Source of the DNA: Axinella damicornis
Lineage: Eukaryota; Porifera; Demospongiae; Axinellida; Axinellidae
Length of the DNA stretch: 64,000 nucleotides
Assembly (NCBI GenBank): GCA_963931865.1
Contig: OZ007517.1
Location: 3,352,164 to 3,416,163 of the forward strand
Reading direction: 5' to 3'
Of this stretch, positions 11,130-23,400 are shown piece after piece; positions within the stretch are counted from its first letter, which is position 1; every line of letters begins with the position of its first letter. The notes beneath the pieces were generated by a model. That model was not told where the DNA came from, did no database searches, and was given only the letters and a program-made list of their open reading frames with translations. A program made the translations under genes and the position numbers.

Positions 11130-14100
11130 TGACGGAAGTGGGATGTTCATGGCGCGGGACTAGACTATAGTGACGCGCGACCTTCGTACTTTAATTTATT
11201 TACTGAACCTCGAACTCCGCGAAGAATGTTCGATAACTTTGGTCCGGGCATTGGCTGGAATCCGCAATCGGGGAGCAGCAGTCGAAGCGGACGTAATCGG
11301 GGAGCAGCAGTTGAAGCGGGCGCAATCGGGGAGTAGCAGCCGAAGTGGACGCGATCGGGAGCAGCAGCTGAAGCAGATGCAAGCGGCGAGCAGCAGATGA
11401 AGCGGGCGCAATCGGGGAGCAGCAGCTGGAAGCGAAGGCAAAGGGGGAGCAGCAGTTGAAGCGGATGCCGCAATCGGGCCCGGGAGCAGCAGCTGAGGCG
11501 CAGACGCAAGCGGCGAGCAGCAGCTGAAGCGGACGCAATCGGGGAGCAGCTCTGCAGTCTGCACAGAGAGCTGTCCGGCGCCGGATTACGCACGGTAGGC
11601 GAACGAGGGGGAAGTAGCTGAGCGAGCGAAGCGAGCTCAGCTACTTGCAATATTAAGCTGTACAGTAACTGCTGCGATAGTGAATGGATTAACGTGAGTA
11701 TAATAGCTTACAGTACCTATACCATACCTTGGGTGAGAGTTGATGTTTCATCGGCAGTTCTGTCATCATCACCCTCGTCCCCAGGACCTGCAAAGCACAG
11801 AACATAAACCTCAGACAGGGTAGCTACAGAGTGTACTAGCTACATGGGATGAGCATAGCGTACACGTGGCTTCAGCTGATTTCTTCCTGGTACCGGTTTT
11901 ATCATCATCTTTTTTCCTAGAAGCTTCAGATACACAGTATACACACATCAGTACAGATTGATTCAAGTACTATAGCTCTCCAGTGGTAGGTAGTGCTACA
12001 AACCTTTAGTGCGAGTTGAGTTTCTCCTGGTATTGGTGTCATCAGCATCATCTTGCCTAGAAGCTTCAAATACACAGTACACATGCACATCAATACAGAT
12101 TGATCATGAATAGCTCTCCAGTGGTAGGTCGTGCTACAAACCTTTAGTGCGAGTTGAGTTTCTCATGGTACTGGTGTCATCAGCATCATCTTGCCTAGAA
12201 GCTTCAGATACACAGTACACATGCACATCAATACAGAATGATCTGAGTACAGTATAGCTCTCCAGTGGTAGGTAGTGCTACAAACCTTTAGTGCGAGTTG
12301 AATTCCTCCTGGTACTAGTGTCATCAGCATCATCTTGTCGAGAAACTTCAGGTACACAGTACACATGCACATCAGTAAAAATTGATCTGAGCTCTCCAGT
12401 GCATGGTAGGTAACGCTACAAACCTTTAGTGCGAGCTGATTTTCTCCTGGTCCTGGTGTCGCTAGCATCATCTTGCCGTGAAGCTTCAGGTATAGAACAT
12501 GCACACTTCAGTACAAGTTAATTGGTGTACATTATAGCTACATCTCAGAGTCGTAGCCAGCACAACATACATGTATGTTTAGTGCGAGGTGATTTTCTCT
12601 TGGTAGTTGTCCGCACATCATCACAATCAACATCAATAAATATGTCTGCCCGGATGCAGCAGTTGACTCCATCACCAAGATAACCTCGCCTGCAAGTACA
12701 GGAAAAGCTTCCGAAGGTGTTCCTGCAGCATGCATCCGGGAGGCAGTTGTCCTGCTCCAAATCACACTCATTAACATCTGCAAGTTGATAATTTTGAAGA
12801 CATAATTATTATCTACAAATCTCTACAAGAGCGAATGCCACTTTACCGGAGGCACCCTATACCAAAGCATCTCACTCCATTGGCTCTGAAACCCTCATTG
12901 CAGGCTTACCAACAGTAAATCATATTGGTAAATCTTATCTATGCAGTGGCGGATTTAGTGGTACAAATGCACCCCACTTTGGCAGCTAACTTACGTCTAT
13001 TATAGCTACAGCAGTTTTGGATTTGTTCCGATCATCATTTTTAGTCTCCAGTGCTAGACAAGTCATCCTGAACTTCAAAACTCAGGTCAGACGTGTGTCA
13101 TGAATGCATTCACGTGACCGGTAGTGGGTGCGGCAACACAAAATGTTTTGGGCACACCTTGTGTGCCAGTGGTTGAACCCCCGGCCCTTTCTAAATTTCT
13201 AAATCCGCCACTGCCATGTATATAGTATTAAACATAAGATGTACATTACTACGTTGCTATATTTCGGCACACAGTATTGTGGTCACAGTTAGCACCTCCC
13301 AATGTGCTTTCATTGATTTCATTTCTTAAAATGAAATGCCCCAAAAATGCACAATATTTATAGCTAATGGCATCTGTTACATGTAGTTGAGTTCACCTAC
13401 AAACCTGTGCAGGTCTGTCCATCGCCAGTGAATCCTGGGTTGCAAATGCACAGGAAACCTCCGGGTTGGTCCACGCACGTTGCATTGATGCTACAGGGAG
13501 TTGCACCTATTGTGCACTCATTAATCTCTGTGAATAATGGTACAAAATGCATATTACTCCGTTTCCGAAATATCCCTGTGTAAAGACACACTGAAATCTG
13601 CCTGCTATATTTCGGCACTCAGCATTGTGGTCACAGTTAGCACCTCCCGATGTGCATTCATTGATTTATTAAGATGTTGATGGTACGTATGTTGTTGAGT
13701 TTGCCTACAAACCTGTGCAGGTCTGTCCATCGCCGGTGAATCCTGGGTTGCAAATGCACAGGAAACCTTCAGGTTGGTCCACGCACGTTGCATTGATGCT
13801 ACAGGGAGTTGCACCTATTGTGCACTCATTAATCTCTGTGAATAATGGTAAAAAACAGAATTCAGACATGCATGCACATTCAATCTTAGGTTTATGCTGG
13901 CTAGTTTCTGACTTGCCTGCAGTTATGGCCAAGCTAGAGGAGGATGTTAGTGGCGAGCCAAGGAATGGTGATGTTATCGTAATCTGGCAAACATACACAC
14001 CGGAATCAGACAGTTCAAAGGATGTTAAAGGTAGAGAAACAGTTGCTTCTTGAAGAGAAGAGTTAGTTGTCAGTGTCGTTCCATCGGGGCCAATCCATGC

Positions 14101-15818
14101 AGCTGTCACCGTTCCTTGTAAGGAGGCTGGTACGGTGCCAGTGCATTCTGCTGGAAAGGGTTGTCCCACCACTGGACGTGATGTTGGAGTGCTGAACACC
14201 AGGCCAGGCTGGGGAGCTGGAAGCATAACCACATGAAGACTTGGCTACAATACATGTATATACACAGCACCTTTGATCACTGCCAAGTGTAGTTCTAGCT
14301 ATCACTCACCAGCCACTGACAGAACCCTTGTGACATCGGTGACATTGTTTCGACATGTATACCGCCCACTGTCATTGAGAGCCAGTGCACCGAATGTTAG
14401 CGTACGTGTTGTGATACCACCAATCACCTGAAGCTCTCCCACTGTAATCCCACCGCCACTAACGATTTCCTGTCCATCTGGACCAACCCAGTCAATATCA
14501 GTCACACCGTTCACGGTGCAGGTAAGGGTATAGTTTTCTCCAGCCACTGGATCTTGATCCTGCTGAATTGTAGCACCACTGATCAAAGGACTTCCTTATA
14601 AGGAAGAAAAAAGCATCTCAGAATGCATTTGAAATTGCATACTCAATGCTACTACATAATGTATTGCAGGTTTATTCGTACCAACCTGCAACTCGGACAA
14701 AAGATTGAACAAATGATGTCACTTGTGGGTTTTGAGTAGATGACAGCGTAGCAGAGCAGAAGTAGTCATCGAAATCTTCAGCTGTAAACGGCTGAAAGCT
14801 AAGCGGGAGAGGGAGGTTGGGGGTGCCCATTGCCAGAACTGTTCCATTGGACGACTGCCAAGTGACTTCACCAGTGGAGGATGCTAGCTGGGTAGTGACA
14901 GTACAGTTGACTGTGAAATCTTGACCAACTATGATCACGTTCCGGTCTACTGTGATACTGACGTTAGCCTGAATAACTATATATAGAGAGAGAAGGTAAA
15001 TTGCGTAATGATTGTTCGCCATGTGAGTAAATGTAGGTAGTGATTTTCAATTTACAACTCTTCTTCATCTTTATTACAGTCTATGTATTCTGAGGGTTTG
15101 GTGGTCACTAAAGATGATTCTAAATATATCTCTGGTTGTATTCTCCAAGCACCCAATAATTGAATTCCCACCACGGTATGATGATACGTAGGTCCAACAC
15201 GTATACACATGGTAAGGCGATCATCAGCGGTTTGAATCCAGAAAGAGGAACTTTTTTTTAATCTCTCCTTTTGGTTTTTCTAACTCATAATTTATTCATA
15301 AGTGCATACCCCGTGTGCAAAGAGTTAATCCGTGCATTCAGAACTATAGCAACAGTACTTATCTTAATCGGAATGTTTAAAAACCACAACTTACTTCTGT
15401 AGTCGTCACAGCTTTCACAGGCAATGGAAGGGTCTGCCAGTACATTGTACCCACCACCATTCCTTCCAGTCGGACCACAGCAACCGCCCACCGTTTGGTC
15501 TGTGCCGAGGAGGCTGCTACTATCATTGCAGCTGCTCAGACACCTGAACTGGGCCTGGGCATCTGGGAGAAAAGCTAGCATAATTACATTTTGTTGCTTG
15601 CATGAACTGACTGTTAAAGAACATACAGTCATGCGTAGTTCAACATGTAGCAGAGCTAGCGTCGTTCCCAGTTCCCTGCACACTGTAACATTTCAAACAA
15701 CTCGAGCAGCTGCTGCATGTTTCGGAACTAGATCTACACTAGTACAACAAAGTGACTGAAACTCACCAGCAATACTGACAGCCAAAAGAAGCACGATTCC
15801 AATTGCAAAAGCATCCAT
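10477..15818 (-). CDS. Secreted Ig/EGF-domain protein with repeated charged linker exons and basic C-terminus
   Basis: Exons on minus: 15818-15767 (leader [17 protein letters not shown]), 15562-15395 (Cys-rich, CLSSCND...GGCCGPTG...CESC), about 14977-14686 (Ig), 14594-14310 (Ig), 14216-13917 (Ig, GC-AG donor), 13835-13713 and 13527-13405 (near-identical calcium-binding-type EGF, INECT...GFTGDGQTC), 12777-12571 (EGF, DVNECD...GYLGDGVNC, plus linker), six 60-bp exons 12483-12424, 12345-12286, 12201-12142, 12063-12004, 11923-11864, 11787-11728 (about [20 protein letters not shown]), and 10610-10477 (KTTK repeats, RRRR, stop). All internal exons are phase 1-1, the arrangement that allows exon shuffling. 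No membrane segment is seen, so it is probably secreted or matrix-bound; the basic tail could bind acidic polymers (inference). No family name recognised. It could be joined to the downstream GPCR in alternative transcripts, but the stop codon and the new signal peptide at 9768 argue for two genes. Total about 680 aa. Confidence 0.8.
10708..10819. mobile_element. Foldback element, TAGCCTCGTTCCCAGG family
   Basis: Near-perfect hairpin: tagcctcgttcccaggtcta on the left and the complementary tailing cctaggaacgaggcta on the right, around a ttgcgttgacggattgtcaacgcaa core. Other family members in this window: 79-154, 17118-17180, 19059-19150, 20735-20770, 30753-30792, 31093-31173, 31636-31674 (right half only), 32839-33050, 33848-33875 (half), 36713-36806, 47969-48019 and 56179-56297. 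They share the end motif and often an agctgggcgtggaggcctgg stem, but differ in core and length. Confidence 0.85.
11097..11650. mobile_element. Dispersed repeat with (TG)n and a coding-like GGAGCAGCAG minisatellite (copy 1)
   Basis: From left to right: a (TG)n run (11097-11127), a unique segment (gtgacggaagtgggatgttc), then degenerate 27-36-bp units built on ggggagcagcagctgaagcg, then gctgtccggcgccggatta and the end gtagctgagcgagcgaagcg. A second copy lies in inverse orientation at about 62080-62500 with the same order of modules. It sits in the last intron of the Ig/EGF gene. Several overlapping frames are open through the repeat only because of its composition; I do not call a gene. Confidence 0.7.
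11728..12483 (-). repeat. Six tandem 60-bp exons encoding charged 20-residue linkers
   Basis: Each exon is exactly 60 bp, phase 1-1, with acceptor ending GAAG and donor GTTTGT or similar, spaced about 130-150 bp apart with similar introns. Encoded peptides run from [20 protein letters not shown] through [20 protein letters not shown] to the diverged [20 protein letters not shown] and [20 protein letters not shown]. The tail of the preceding EGF exon ([14 protein letters not shown]) resembles the same unit, suggesting where the array began. Confidence 0.88.
12944..13216. mobile_element. MITE with hAT-like CAGTGGCGGATTTAG inverted ends
   Basis: The left end cagtggcggatttag at about 12945 is matched by ctaaatccgccactg at about 13200-13214. 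The interior (0.27 kb) has no coding capacity. CAGTGGCGGA-type ends are typical of hAT-related non-autonomous elements (family knowledge). I could not confirm an 8-bp target duplication. It lies in an intron of the Ig/EGF gene. Confidence 0.65.
13264..13326 (-). pseudogene. Truncated EGF exon remnant in an intron
   Basis: On minus this reads [20 protein letters not shown] and then runs into a stop. It matches the first half of the larger remnant at 13540-13662. The first conserved cysteine of the INEC motif has become Ser. It lies beside the live EGF exon 13405-13527 and is explained by a roughly 300-350-bp tandem duplication of the EGF-exon block. Confidence 0.7.
13540..13662 (-). pseudogene. 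Full-length EGF exon without an acceptor site, between two live EGF exons
   Basis: The minus strand reads [20 protein letters not shown], then [20 protein letters not shown], a complete six-Cys EGF pattern without a stop. The upstream sequence lacks the AG expected of an acceptor (reads AATAAATCAATG) and no strong donor follows. It is probably a dead exon, or an alternative exon used with unrecognised sites. Confidence 0.6.
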
Positions 15819-17842
15819 TTGCGATGCTCCTAAAATTCAGGACAATAATTTCCAGAAGATGGTGATTCAGTATGAAAACTACAGAAACGCAAAGATAGCA
15901 CAGGTACATAAATGCAGAACAGTCATTACCTTGATTTGTATGCAGTAGTAGCCAGACGATTACTATGGCACATTAGTGATGAGGAAAACACTCGACTATA
16001 ATTTGACAGTGAATAAGTGCCTTCTTTTATAGCCAACTATAGTCACTGATACCTTTATGCAATGTGACCACAACATAGGCAGCAGCATCTACATCTGCAG
16101 TTATAGGTCAAAGTTCAATGGGTGTGATGTGTGAGAAACAAGGTGTTTCAGACTGAATGCTGTTGTGAGTTCAACAGTAATTATGTTGATTGAAACACAT
16201 TCAAATCAATTAGTGCTATATCTGATTTCAGTACAGGACACTCCTGTCTGGAGGTGCAATCATTTTTGTCTCTCAACATTCAACACGCAGGGAGTGGCAA
16301 GTACATCGTAGGAAAAGTAGTGTAATATCATTATATAAATACTACCTCTTTGACTAATAGCCCACAAAAACAGACAGGTTTGGTTAGCAAATTGGATAGT
16401 GTTTGCCCAGTTTGGACATGTACGTAAATTGTTGGCAAGGTATAATACAATGTACCAGTCTGAAGGAGAGAATGCATAATTATTGCGAATTAAGTGGATA
16501 TTGGTCCGGCAGGAAGTAAGGCAACGGGTTAGGGTAGAAATTAGGGCCAGGGCCAGTTCTAGATGCGCGTGCGTTTCCAGTACCTATACCTAAAGTATAT
16601 ACTTCCTGCCGGACCAATATCCACGTCGTAATTATTATACTCCTACATTCACAACTCATCATGCCCTTAAAAGGTGAAGTGAATACACAGCATTGCTATT
16701 ACCGGCCTGTTGTACTGGCTGAAGAGTCAGTACGCATACTCCTGGATGATGGATGGTAGACTGGGAGCGTTAGATTCGGACATTAATTTGCTTTTATCAT
16801 AGTCATCATATTGAATGTGGAACCTTCTACCTGGACGTGTTATGTGTGATAATTGGACTACTTAACAAGTTACTAATAGTCAACAAAAGCACAAGCCTAT
16901 AATTATACTGACTTTTCAGTAAATAATTTATCACAATCATTTCTATTTCTTTACTTCCAATTCCTTCTTTCCCGTCTGCCTTACCCGCGTTTTCCTCTAT
17001 GTCCATTGCTTTCAAAGTCCTTCCTCCATGTCTATTTCGTTCATAGTATCCATCAACTAAGGGACTGACCGAACCCCCAATTGTGATCACTTTCTCTTCA
17101 CAAATGCACCTTATTTGTAGCCTCGTTCCCAGGCATTGCAGTTCACAACGCTGGGGTGAGAAGGCCCGGGAACGAGGCTACCTTATTTCTGGGTTAGCTC
17201 ACTGAGCCATTCAAGGTATAGATCACCCATTACACACACTCTTCTTCTTCCTATTGTCTCTCCTCAACTCTCATTATCTCAACTTAATATAGTATCGGTT
17301 GTGACAGGTAGAGCACATAAGTCATGACTGATAATTGAAGAGTGATCAAGTGAATATGGTACAGTATGGACAGTATTGTGTAGTTTTGTTCGGCACTGGT
17401 GTTCATAATGAATCACTCTCTTCACAATCAGGCCTATAGTGGGAAGATATGACATGTGCATAAAAAGAGAAGCTCTGGTTAAATATTCCAGCAAGCTATA
17501 CACCAAAACTCTCTTTTGTGAAGACTGCAAGCAACTCAATTCTACGGTTGGAGACACACCATCAGAAGCACTAGGGCGAAGCATTTATGGCTATGCTGAA
17601 CAGTCCCCAAAAGAACGACCCTTGAGTCCGAATAACTGCCATCATGTCTTCCCTCTGTTGCCGCCATCATCCATCGAACAGGTACACTGTTCACAGTTCC
17701 TTGTAACGAGGATGTACACTTTTCACGATTTGTGCCTATTTCAACGTGTCTTCGATTACACGATTTTACTTTTGGCAATACAGAAATAGCGAAAGTATAT
17801 GGTGCACATATCCGTGCGCAGGCATCCCGTAACCTTAAAGCG
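15819..17842. other. 2-kb gap between the Ig/EGF gene start and the SSX2IP-like gene end
   Basis: No coding exon was recognised. It should hold the promoter and 5' UTR of the Ig/EGF gene (right of 15818) and the 3' UTR of the SSX2IP-like gene. Two hairpin elements are present: one with 25-bp inverted ends (gtggatattggtccggcagg at 16496; complement ending 16623) and one foldback element at 17118-17180. The open frames at 17279-17789 show no family resemblance. Confidence 0.6.
16496..16623. mobile_element. Small MITE with ~25-bp terminal inverted repeats
   Basis: gtggatattggtccggcagg and aagta on the left are matched exactly by tacttcctgccggaccaata and tccac on the right, around a roughly 75-bp loop. 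It is non-coding. Confidence 0.8.
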
Positions 17843-20373
17843 TCATGCTAAATAAAACATAGTTCTCATGTACCTGTCATTCAGAACATTGAGTCCATCT
17901 TCTGAACACAGAGAAAGGTTGTGCAGCAGATCCACCTGAAAATGAACAGCAACAAACTAAGTTTTCGACACTGGAATTTTCAAATGCCATGTTATGCAGT
18001 CATTGGTCACATTGTGTGGGAAGGCAGACTGGGCTCTGTGTAGGAACCTTTGCTAGGAAGCAAGTCTTATGATCACGTAGAAGAAATGTATGTATGGAAA
18101 GCATCTGAAACGACTCAGGAGTGTTACTCCACAACAAAGTCTAAGTCGCTACAAAAGTGATTTGCTAACACTTCATGAATATAGTAACTACCAGGACCAG
18201 GGGGGGGGACGGACGGACGGACTACATAATCAGGGCTGTGAATACGTAAGGTGGTCTGTGTGCTCACTGTGGCCTCCCGGCAGGATTCCCTGTGAACACT
18301 ACATAAAGTATCATTTTATAAGAACAGCATACTGAACTTAAGAAGTATCTTGTGTGCAGTCACCCGCCACTGGAATCAAAAGCACTCTCTATGACAGTAT
18401 ACAAAAACACAAATTGTTCCTTGCCTGTAGATCTGGTTGGATTATTGGTCCTTTACTGGTTGAAGATCCCTCAGGTTCCATGTGACCATCAACAGGGGAT
18501 ACTTGGGTAGTCACCTTGCTTGCAGGTGTAGAACTCAGCTTCATATAGAAAGAGTCCACTGGGCAGAAACAAATGTTTGAATCATTCACCTACTCCTTAG
18601 TACACCAGTCATTCCCATAAGAACTGAGGTAATAATCCACCACTGTATATCGTTCATACACGTATCGTGGAAACCAAAATTCAGACTGAAACCATAGTGA
18701 GTTCTGATACATGGACACAAATGTGTGCGCAGTGATAAGTGTTCCGAATTCAATTACAAACAACTGTCTGTCGGGAAAGTAATTGAAGTGGGTGTTTTGT
18801 GGGTGGGACTAGACTAGTGACATACATGACCTTGGTCTTGTGTTATAACGTGGAACCCAATGCACTAATGCAATTCACAAGAGATGCTATCACAACATGA
18901 TTGTTGGTGTATCTATGCTGGACTCATGCAGACGCAGTAATTATAAGGGGTGAGACTTTGCGAGATTGCCGAAGAGATGATGGTCTTGCACCATGCTATT
19001 GGCATAACAAATGCCACGAGCGGGTCAAAGCTTGCCAGACTTCTGCAAAGAGAGCTGCTAGCCTCGTGTCCCAGGCCTCCACACCCAGCTTTGTGCTACT
19101 GCTAACAGCAAAAGCTGGGCGTGGAGGCCTGGGATTCAGGAACGAGGCTGATAACTGATATGGAAACCAGAGGTTAATTGTCTCTATCATGGGCCTGAGG
19201 ACAAGACTGTAACCGCTTACAAAACATATCTCAATAAGCAGTTGGGATGGCATGCACATCCAGACATACTATACACTTACCTTCTCTTGTAGTGTTCAGA
19301 ATAGATGCGTCCAAGAACTGCTCACGCAGGAAAGCTGCCTTTTCATCTTCAAAGATTTGCCGCTGGTGATCGAAAAAAAATGTAACGTAGTTAAGCATCA
19401 CGAAGTGGAGTGAACTATAGTGATTGCAACCAGCAAAGACTAGCAATGGTGTAATTTCATGTGAAGTCAACTGTCGTTGAAATGTAACTAAGTGGTCATG
19501 GCTCCAGCTTTCCAAGGACACCTCACATCTATAATATTTACATGTATGTACGTAGCCTTACATTTCAAAAATAAGATGTAGCCGATACCACTATGGATGT
19601 ATGTATGCTGTTTTAATTACCGTATTTCTGCGATCAAACACCGCGGCTACTATTTATTTCATCACGCGATTTACTTTGGCTACTATTCGAGGGCGGCCAC
19701 TAATCAAACGCGGTGTTTATGAAATTCAGCATAAACAAGGAAGCGAGGAAACGGATTGGAGCACCATGTATGCACAAAGAACCCTGGCCCGTGTGGTACC
19801 ATCATAATCATCCCGACAAAACGGTAGGAAACGCCAAAGCCATTACTGTCACAAAATATTTCGCCGGTCACACATCGCTCGCCCCCCATACCTCAACCTC
19901 AGAAAACGCCAAACACTTAGACAGCTCTCAGGGACCAACAATCAGTTCTCCTCTCTTCACGCTCATAGCGAAACAGTCACGGTCCTCGAGGGCTAGACAA
20001 AGCACTTCGATCGATCGCCGACCATTCGAATACTTGCCGCAGCTACTAAACAAGGGTGGCGTTTATTTCGTTCAGTCCTTCTGGAGGTGCGGCTATTATT
20101 CGAGGGCTGCCACTAATCGAGTGCGGCGTTTGATGGCGGAAATATAGTAACTTAGATATGCATGTGTTTCATTCTTACCTCCCTGTCAAGTCTCCTGGCA
20201 GCATCAAGGTACTTCTGCCTCTCTCCCTCGAAGGTCTGCTGCTGCTCCTTGAACAGCAGCTTTTCAGCCTCCAGCTGCTCCCATCCCTGCCAGAGACGAC
20301 TCTCATTCTGGAAGTAGAGAAGGAGACATACATATGCACAGTTGTGTACGCTAAGTCTCTCTCTTAATCACAT

Positions 20374-20411
<38 letters not shown>

Positions 20412-23400
20412 GAGATATGTATACTGTTTGCACCTCCTGATGATCTAGAACAAGACTAGATCTACGTTTCATGCCAGGTAATCCTGACATCAACTAACAG
20501 TACTGAATAATTTCACAAGGAGAATTAAGAGCCAGATTGACAGCTTTCAGCTAGGGTAGATAAGTAGGGTTGTGATTTCTGCTTTCACTACTGAGCCTTT
20601 TCAGTCTGAATTTCAATGCAAAGAGTTCAAATTCTGGTCTAGATCACAAGTCTAGACCTCTGAATGGTCATGTCGTACACATGAAAGACCTTCGCACTGT
20701 TCTATGTTGAAGCTAAGTCTGTGACTTTAATTACTAGCCTCGTTCCCACGTGGCCTGGGAATGAGGATAGTGACTTACGTACCAGTAGTTTGGAGAGCTG
20801 ATGTTCCTCTTCTCCTGGTTGAGCTGCAGTTTTCTGAAAAAATGTAATCACATGATGTAGTGAAAGGCATGGGGTCATGCACTGCTCAAAGTAAAATGCT
20901 GCTGTTTGTGTGAAAATTTCGTGAGAGAGTCAAGCTTTGTGAATGCTGCAGCCCTAGGATCGACTGACATTACAAGAAAGGGCTTTGAGATCCTTCGTCG
21001 GTCACTGCCTCCCCTGTGTCTACTATTTGTCTATCTGACATCACCGCAAGTGACAAGTGTCTGTTGTTTTGACATCTGGGCATGCAGTTACATCTCTGCC
21101 TCACGTACGTACCTGCAGCATAACTTCCTGCTGTCCTATGATGTCTCGGTAGTCTGACAACTTGTGCTCGAGTTGCTGGATCTCAGATTCACAGTCCTGC
21201 AACTGCAGCCCTAAAGCGAACCAGGGAGTACACACATTTTGATGCTGCTGTTTGTTAACTTCATCAATACTGCAGGTATCAAATAAAGCCTGCTGTTGTT
21301 CTCATGTTTGGGAAAAATGTGGTCCTTTGAGACTTCACCTACACAGTGTTATTCATCATGCACATCTCAGTTGAAGGTTCTTTTCATGCTGATCACAATG
21401 GCACAAAACAAGGATTCATATCTCGCATGGACACAACATGTCTTTCTTCAGACAATGGATATACGGAGTAGTCAGCTACGTACGTTAGTACTATGCTAGG
21501 TGTTTCACTACCTTGGGCTAGGAATGAAATACGAAGCTGGGATTTGCATCATTGTTATCAGCATGAAAAGAGCTTTCAAATGATGTCCTACAAATGGTTT
21601 TTACTGTTGGTCACATTTTTGACGAAAATCACATCGACCAAAGGCTATAACCCATGGTTTTTTCACGATTTTGGGTCAAAATGTAACATACAGCAAACTT
21701 GACGTCATTTGAATGCTCCATTCATGCTGATCACAATGGTGCAAATCCAAGCCTCGTATCTCGTTCCTAGCCCAAGATACCATGTACGTAGCATAGTGCA
21801 TAGCTCAAACATTTGGTCTTGCCCCATTTATCATTGTCTGAGGAAATTAAGTCACATTATATCTAAGTATGCGAATGAGATATGAAGCTGGGGATTGCAC
21901 CATTGTGATCAGCACGAAAAGACCTTTAAAATGATGTCCTAAAATGGTTTTTACTGTTAAAAAAATCCATGGTTTTTCATGATTTTGGGTCAATATGTAA
22001 CATACAGCGAAATGGACATCATTTGAATGCTCCATTCATGCTGATCACATTGGTGCAAATCCCAGCCTCGTATCTCATTCCTAGCCCAAGATACCATGTA
22101 CATACGTAGATAGTGCATATATAGCTCGTGATCAGCACGAAAAGAGCTTAAAAATGATGTCCTAAAAATGGTTTACTGTTGGTCACACTTTTGACGAAAA
22201 TCACACTCAACCAAAGGCTATATATAATCCATGGGTTTTTTAAATGATTTTGGGTCAATATGTAACATACAGTGAAATGGACGTCATTTGAATGCTCCAT
22301 TCATGCTGATCACAATGGTGCAAATCCCAGCCTCGTATCTTGTTCCTAGCCCAAGATACCATGTACATAGCATAGTGCATAGCTCAAACATTTGGTCTTG
22401 CCCCAGGTATCCATTGTCTGAGGAACGTCACATTATATCTAAACATGCGAATGAGATATGAAGCTGGGGATTGCACCATTGCCATCAGCACGAAAAGAGC
22501 TTTCAAATGATGTCCTAAAATGAATTTTACTTTTGGCCACAATTTTCCCAAAAATCGCACTTGACCAAAGGCTATATATATATAGACTATAATCCATGGC
22601 AATGATTTTGGGTCAAAATGTAACATACAGCAAGATTGACGTCATTTGAATGCTCCATTCATGCTGATCACAATGGTGCAAATCTCAGCCTCGTATCTCA
22701 TTGCTAGCCCAAGATCAGTGTTCTCGCTAGAAATCTAAATCCTAATGGTGCATGATGTATAATTGTATTATGCAGACATGTGAATGGCTTTGTTTACACA
22801 CTACTATTGAATGTTAAGTGGGAAACCCTGCCAGCAGCTGCTGTGGGCAGGGAAACAAATATGGTGCTGCACCATCTGCTAAACGCCTAGCGAGAACACT
22901 GCCCAAGATTAATGATTGTGAGACTAATAGTTCAACTTTCTGGGTGTCTCATAAGCGTTGCCCATCAGCGACATCACTGACCTTCAAGTTGGTTGGTTTC
23001 CAGTTTGTCAATCCTCTGCCGTAGTTCCTCGATGTGATCCTTGACGAGGTGGCACTTGTCTCGGAAGCTCTGTTCAATACCTGCAAAATACCAGACAGTA
23101 AATTAAGACAAACAATCTCATGAATTCCCAAGAAATACACGCACAGAGAGAATACAGATTTCATGTAGAGAGAACTCTGGAATGGTGCGGCAGAAAGGAT
23201 AATCTCACTAACCACACCTAAACAGTTCCTATGGGAGTCTCAAAAATGGGTAACTGTTTTGCTCTTCGTAGCCACCGCAATGGTCTTGGTTTCCGTCAAC
23301 CAACTCTGTGGCTTCCTAACTAGCTCATCAAATATGTGGTAGCCGTGAATACAACAATACATTAACGGTTTTGATGAGCTCTGTGGCAGCCGTGAATACA

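Noticed and set aside
11165..11650. 160-codon minus-strand frame ([15 protein letters not shown] repeats) and overlapping frames
   Set aside because: Product of the ctgctgctcccc minisatellite within a dispersed repeat; a second copy with a different unit number shows no conserved protein.
17439..17789. Continuation of the SSX2IP-like gene beyond 17843
   Set aside because: The exon 17935-17843 reaches an in-frame TGA, and frames further left show neither coiled-coil character nor splice sites in phase.
19713..20147. 144-codon plus-strand frame
   Set aside because: Lies wholly within a TIR element and shows no recognisable family.
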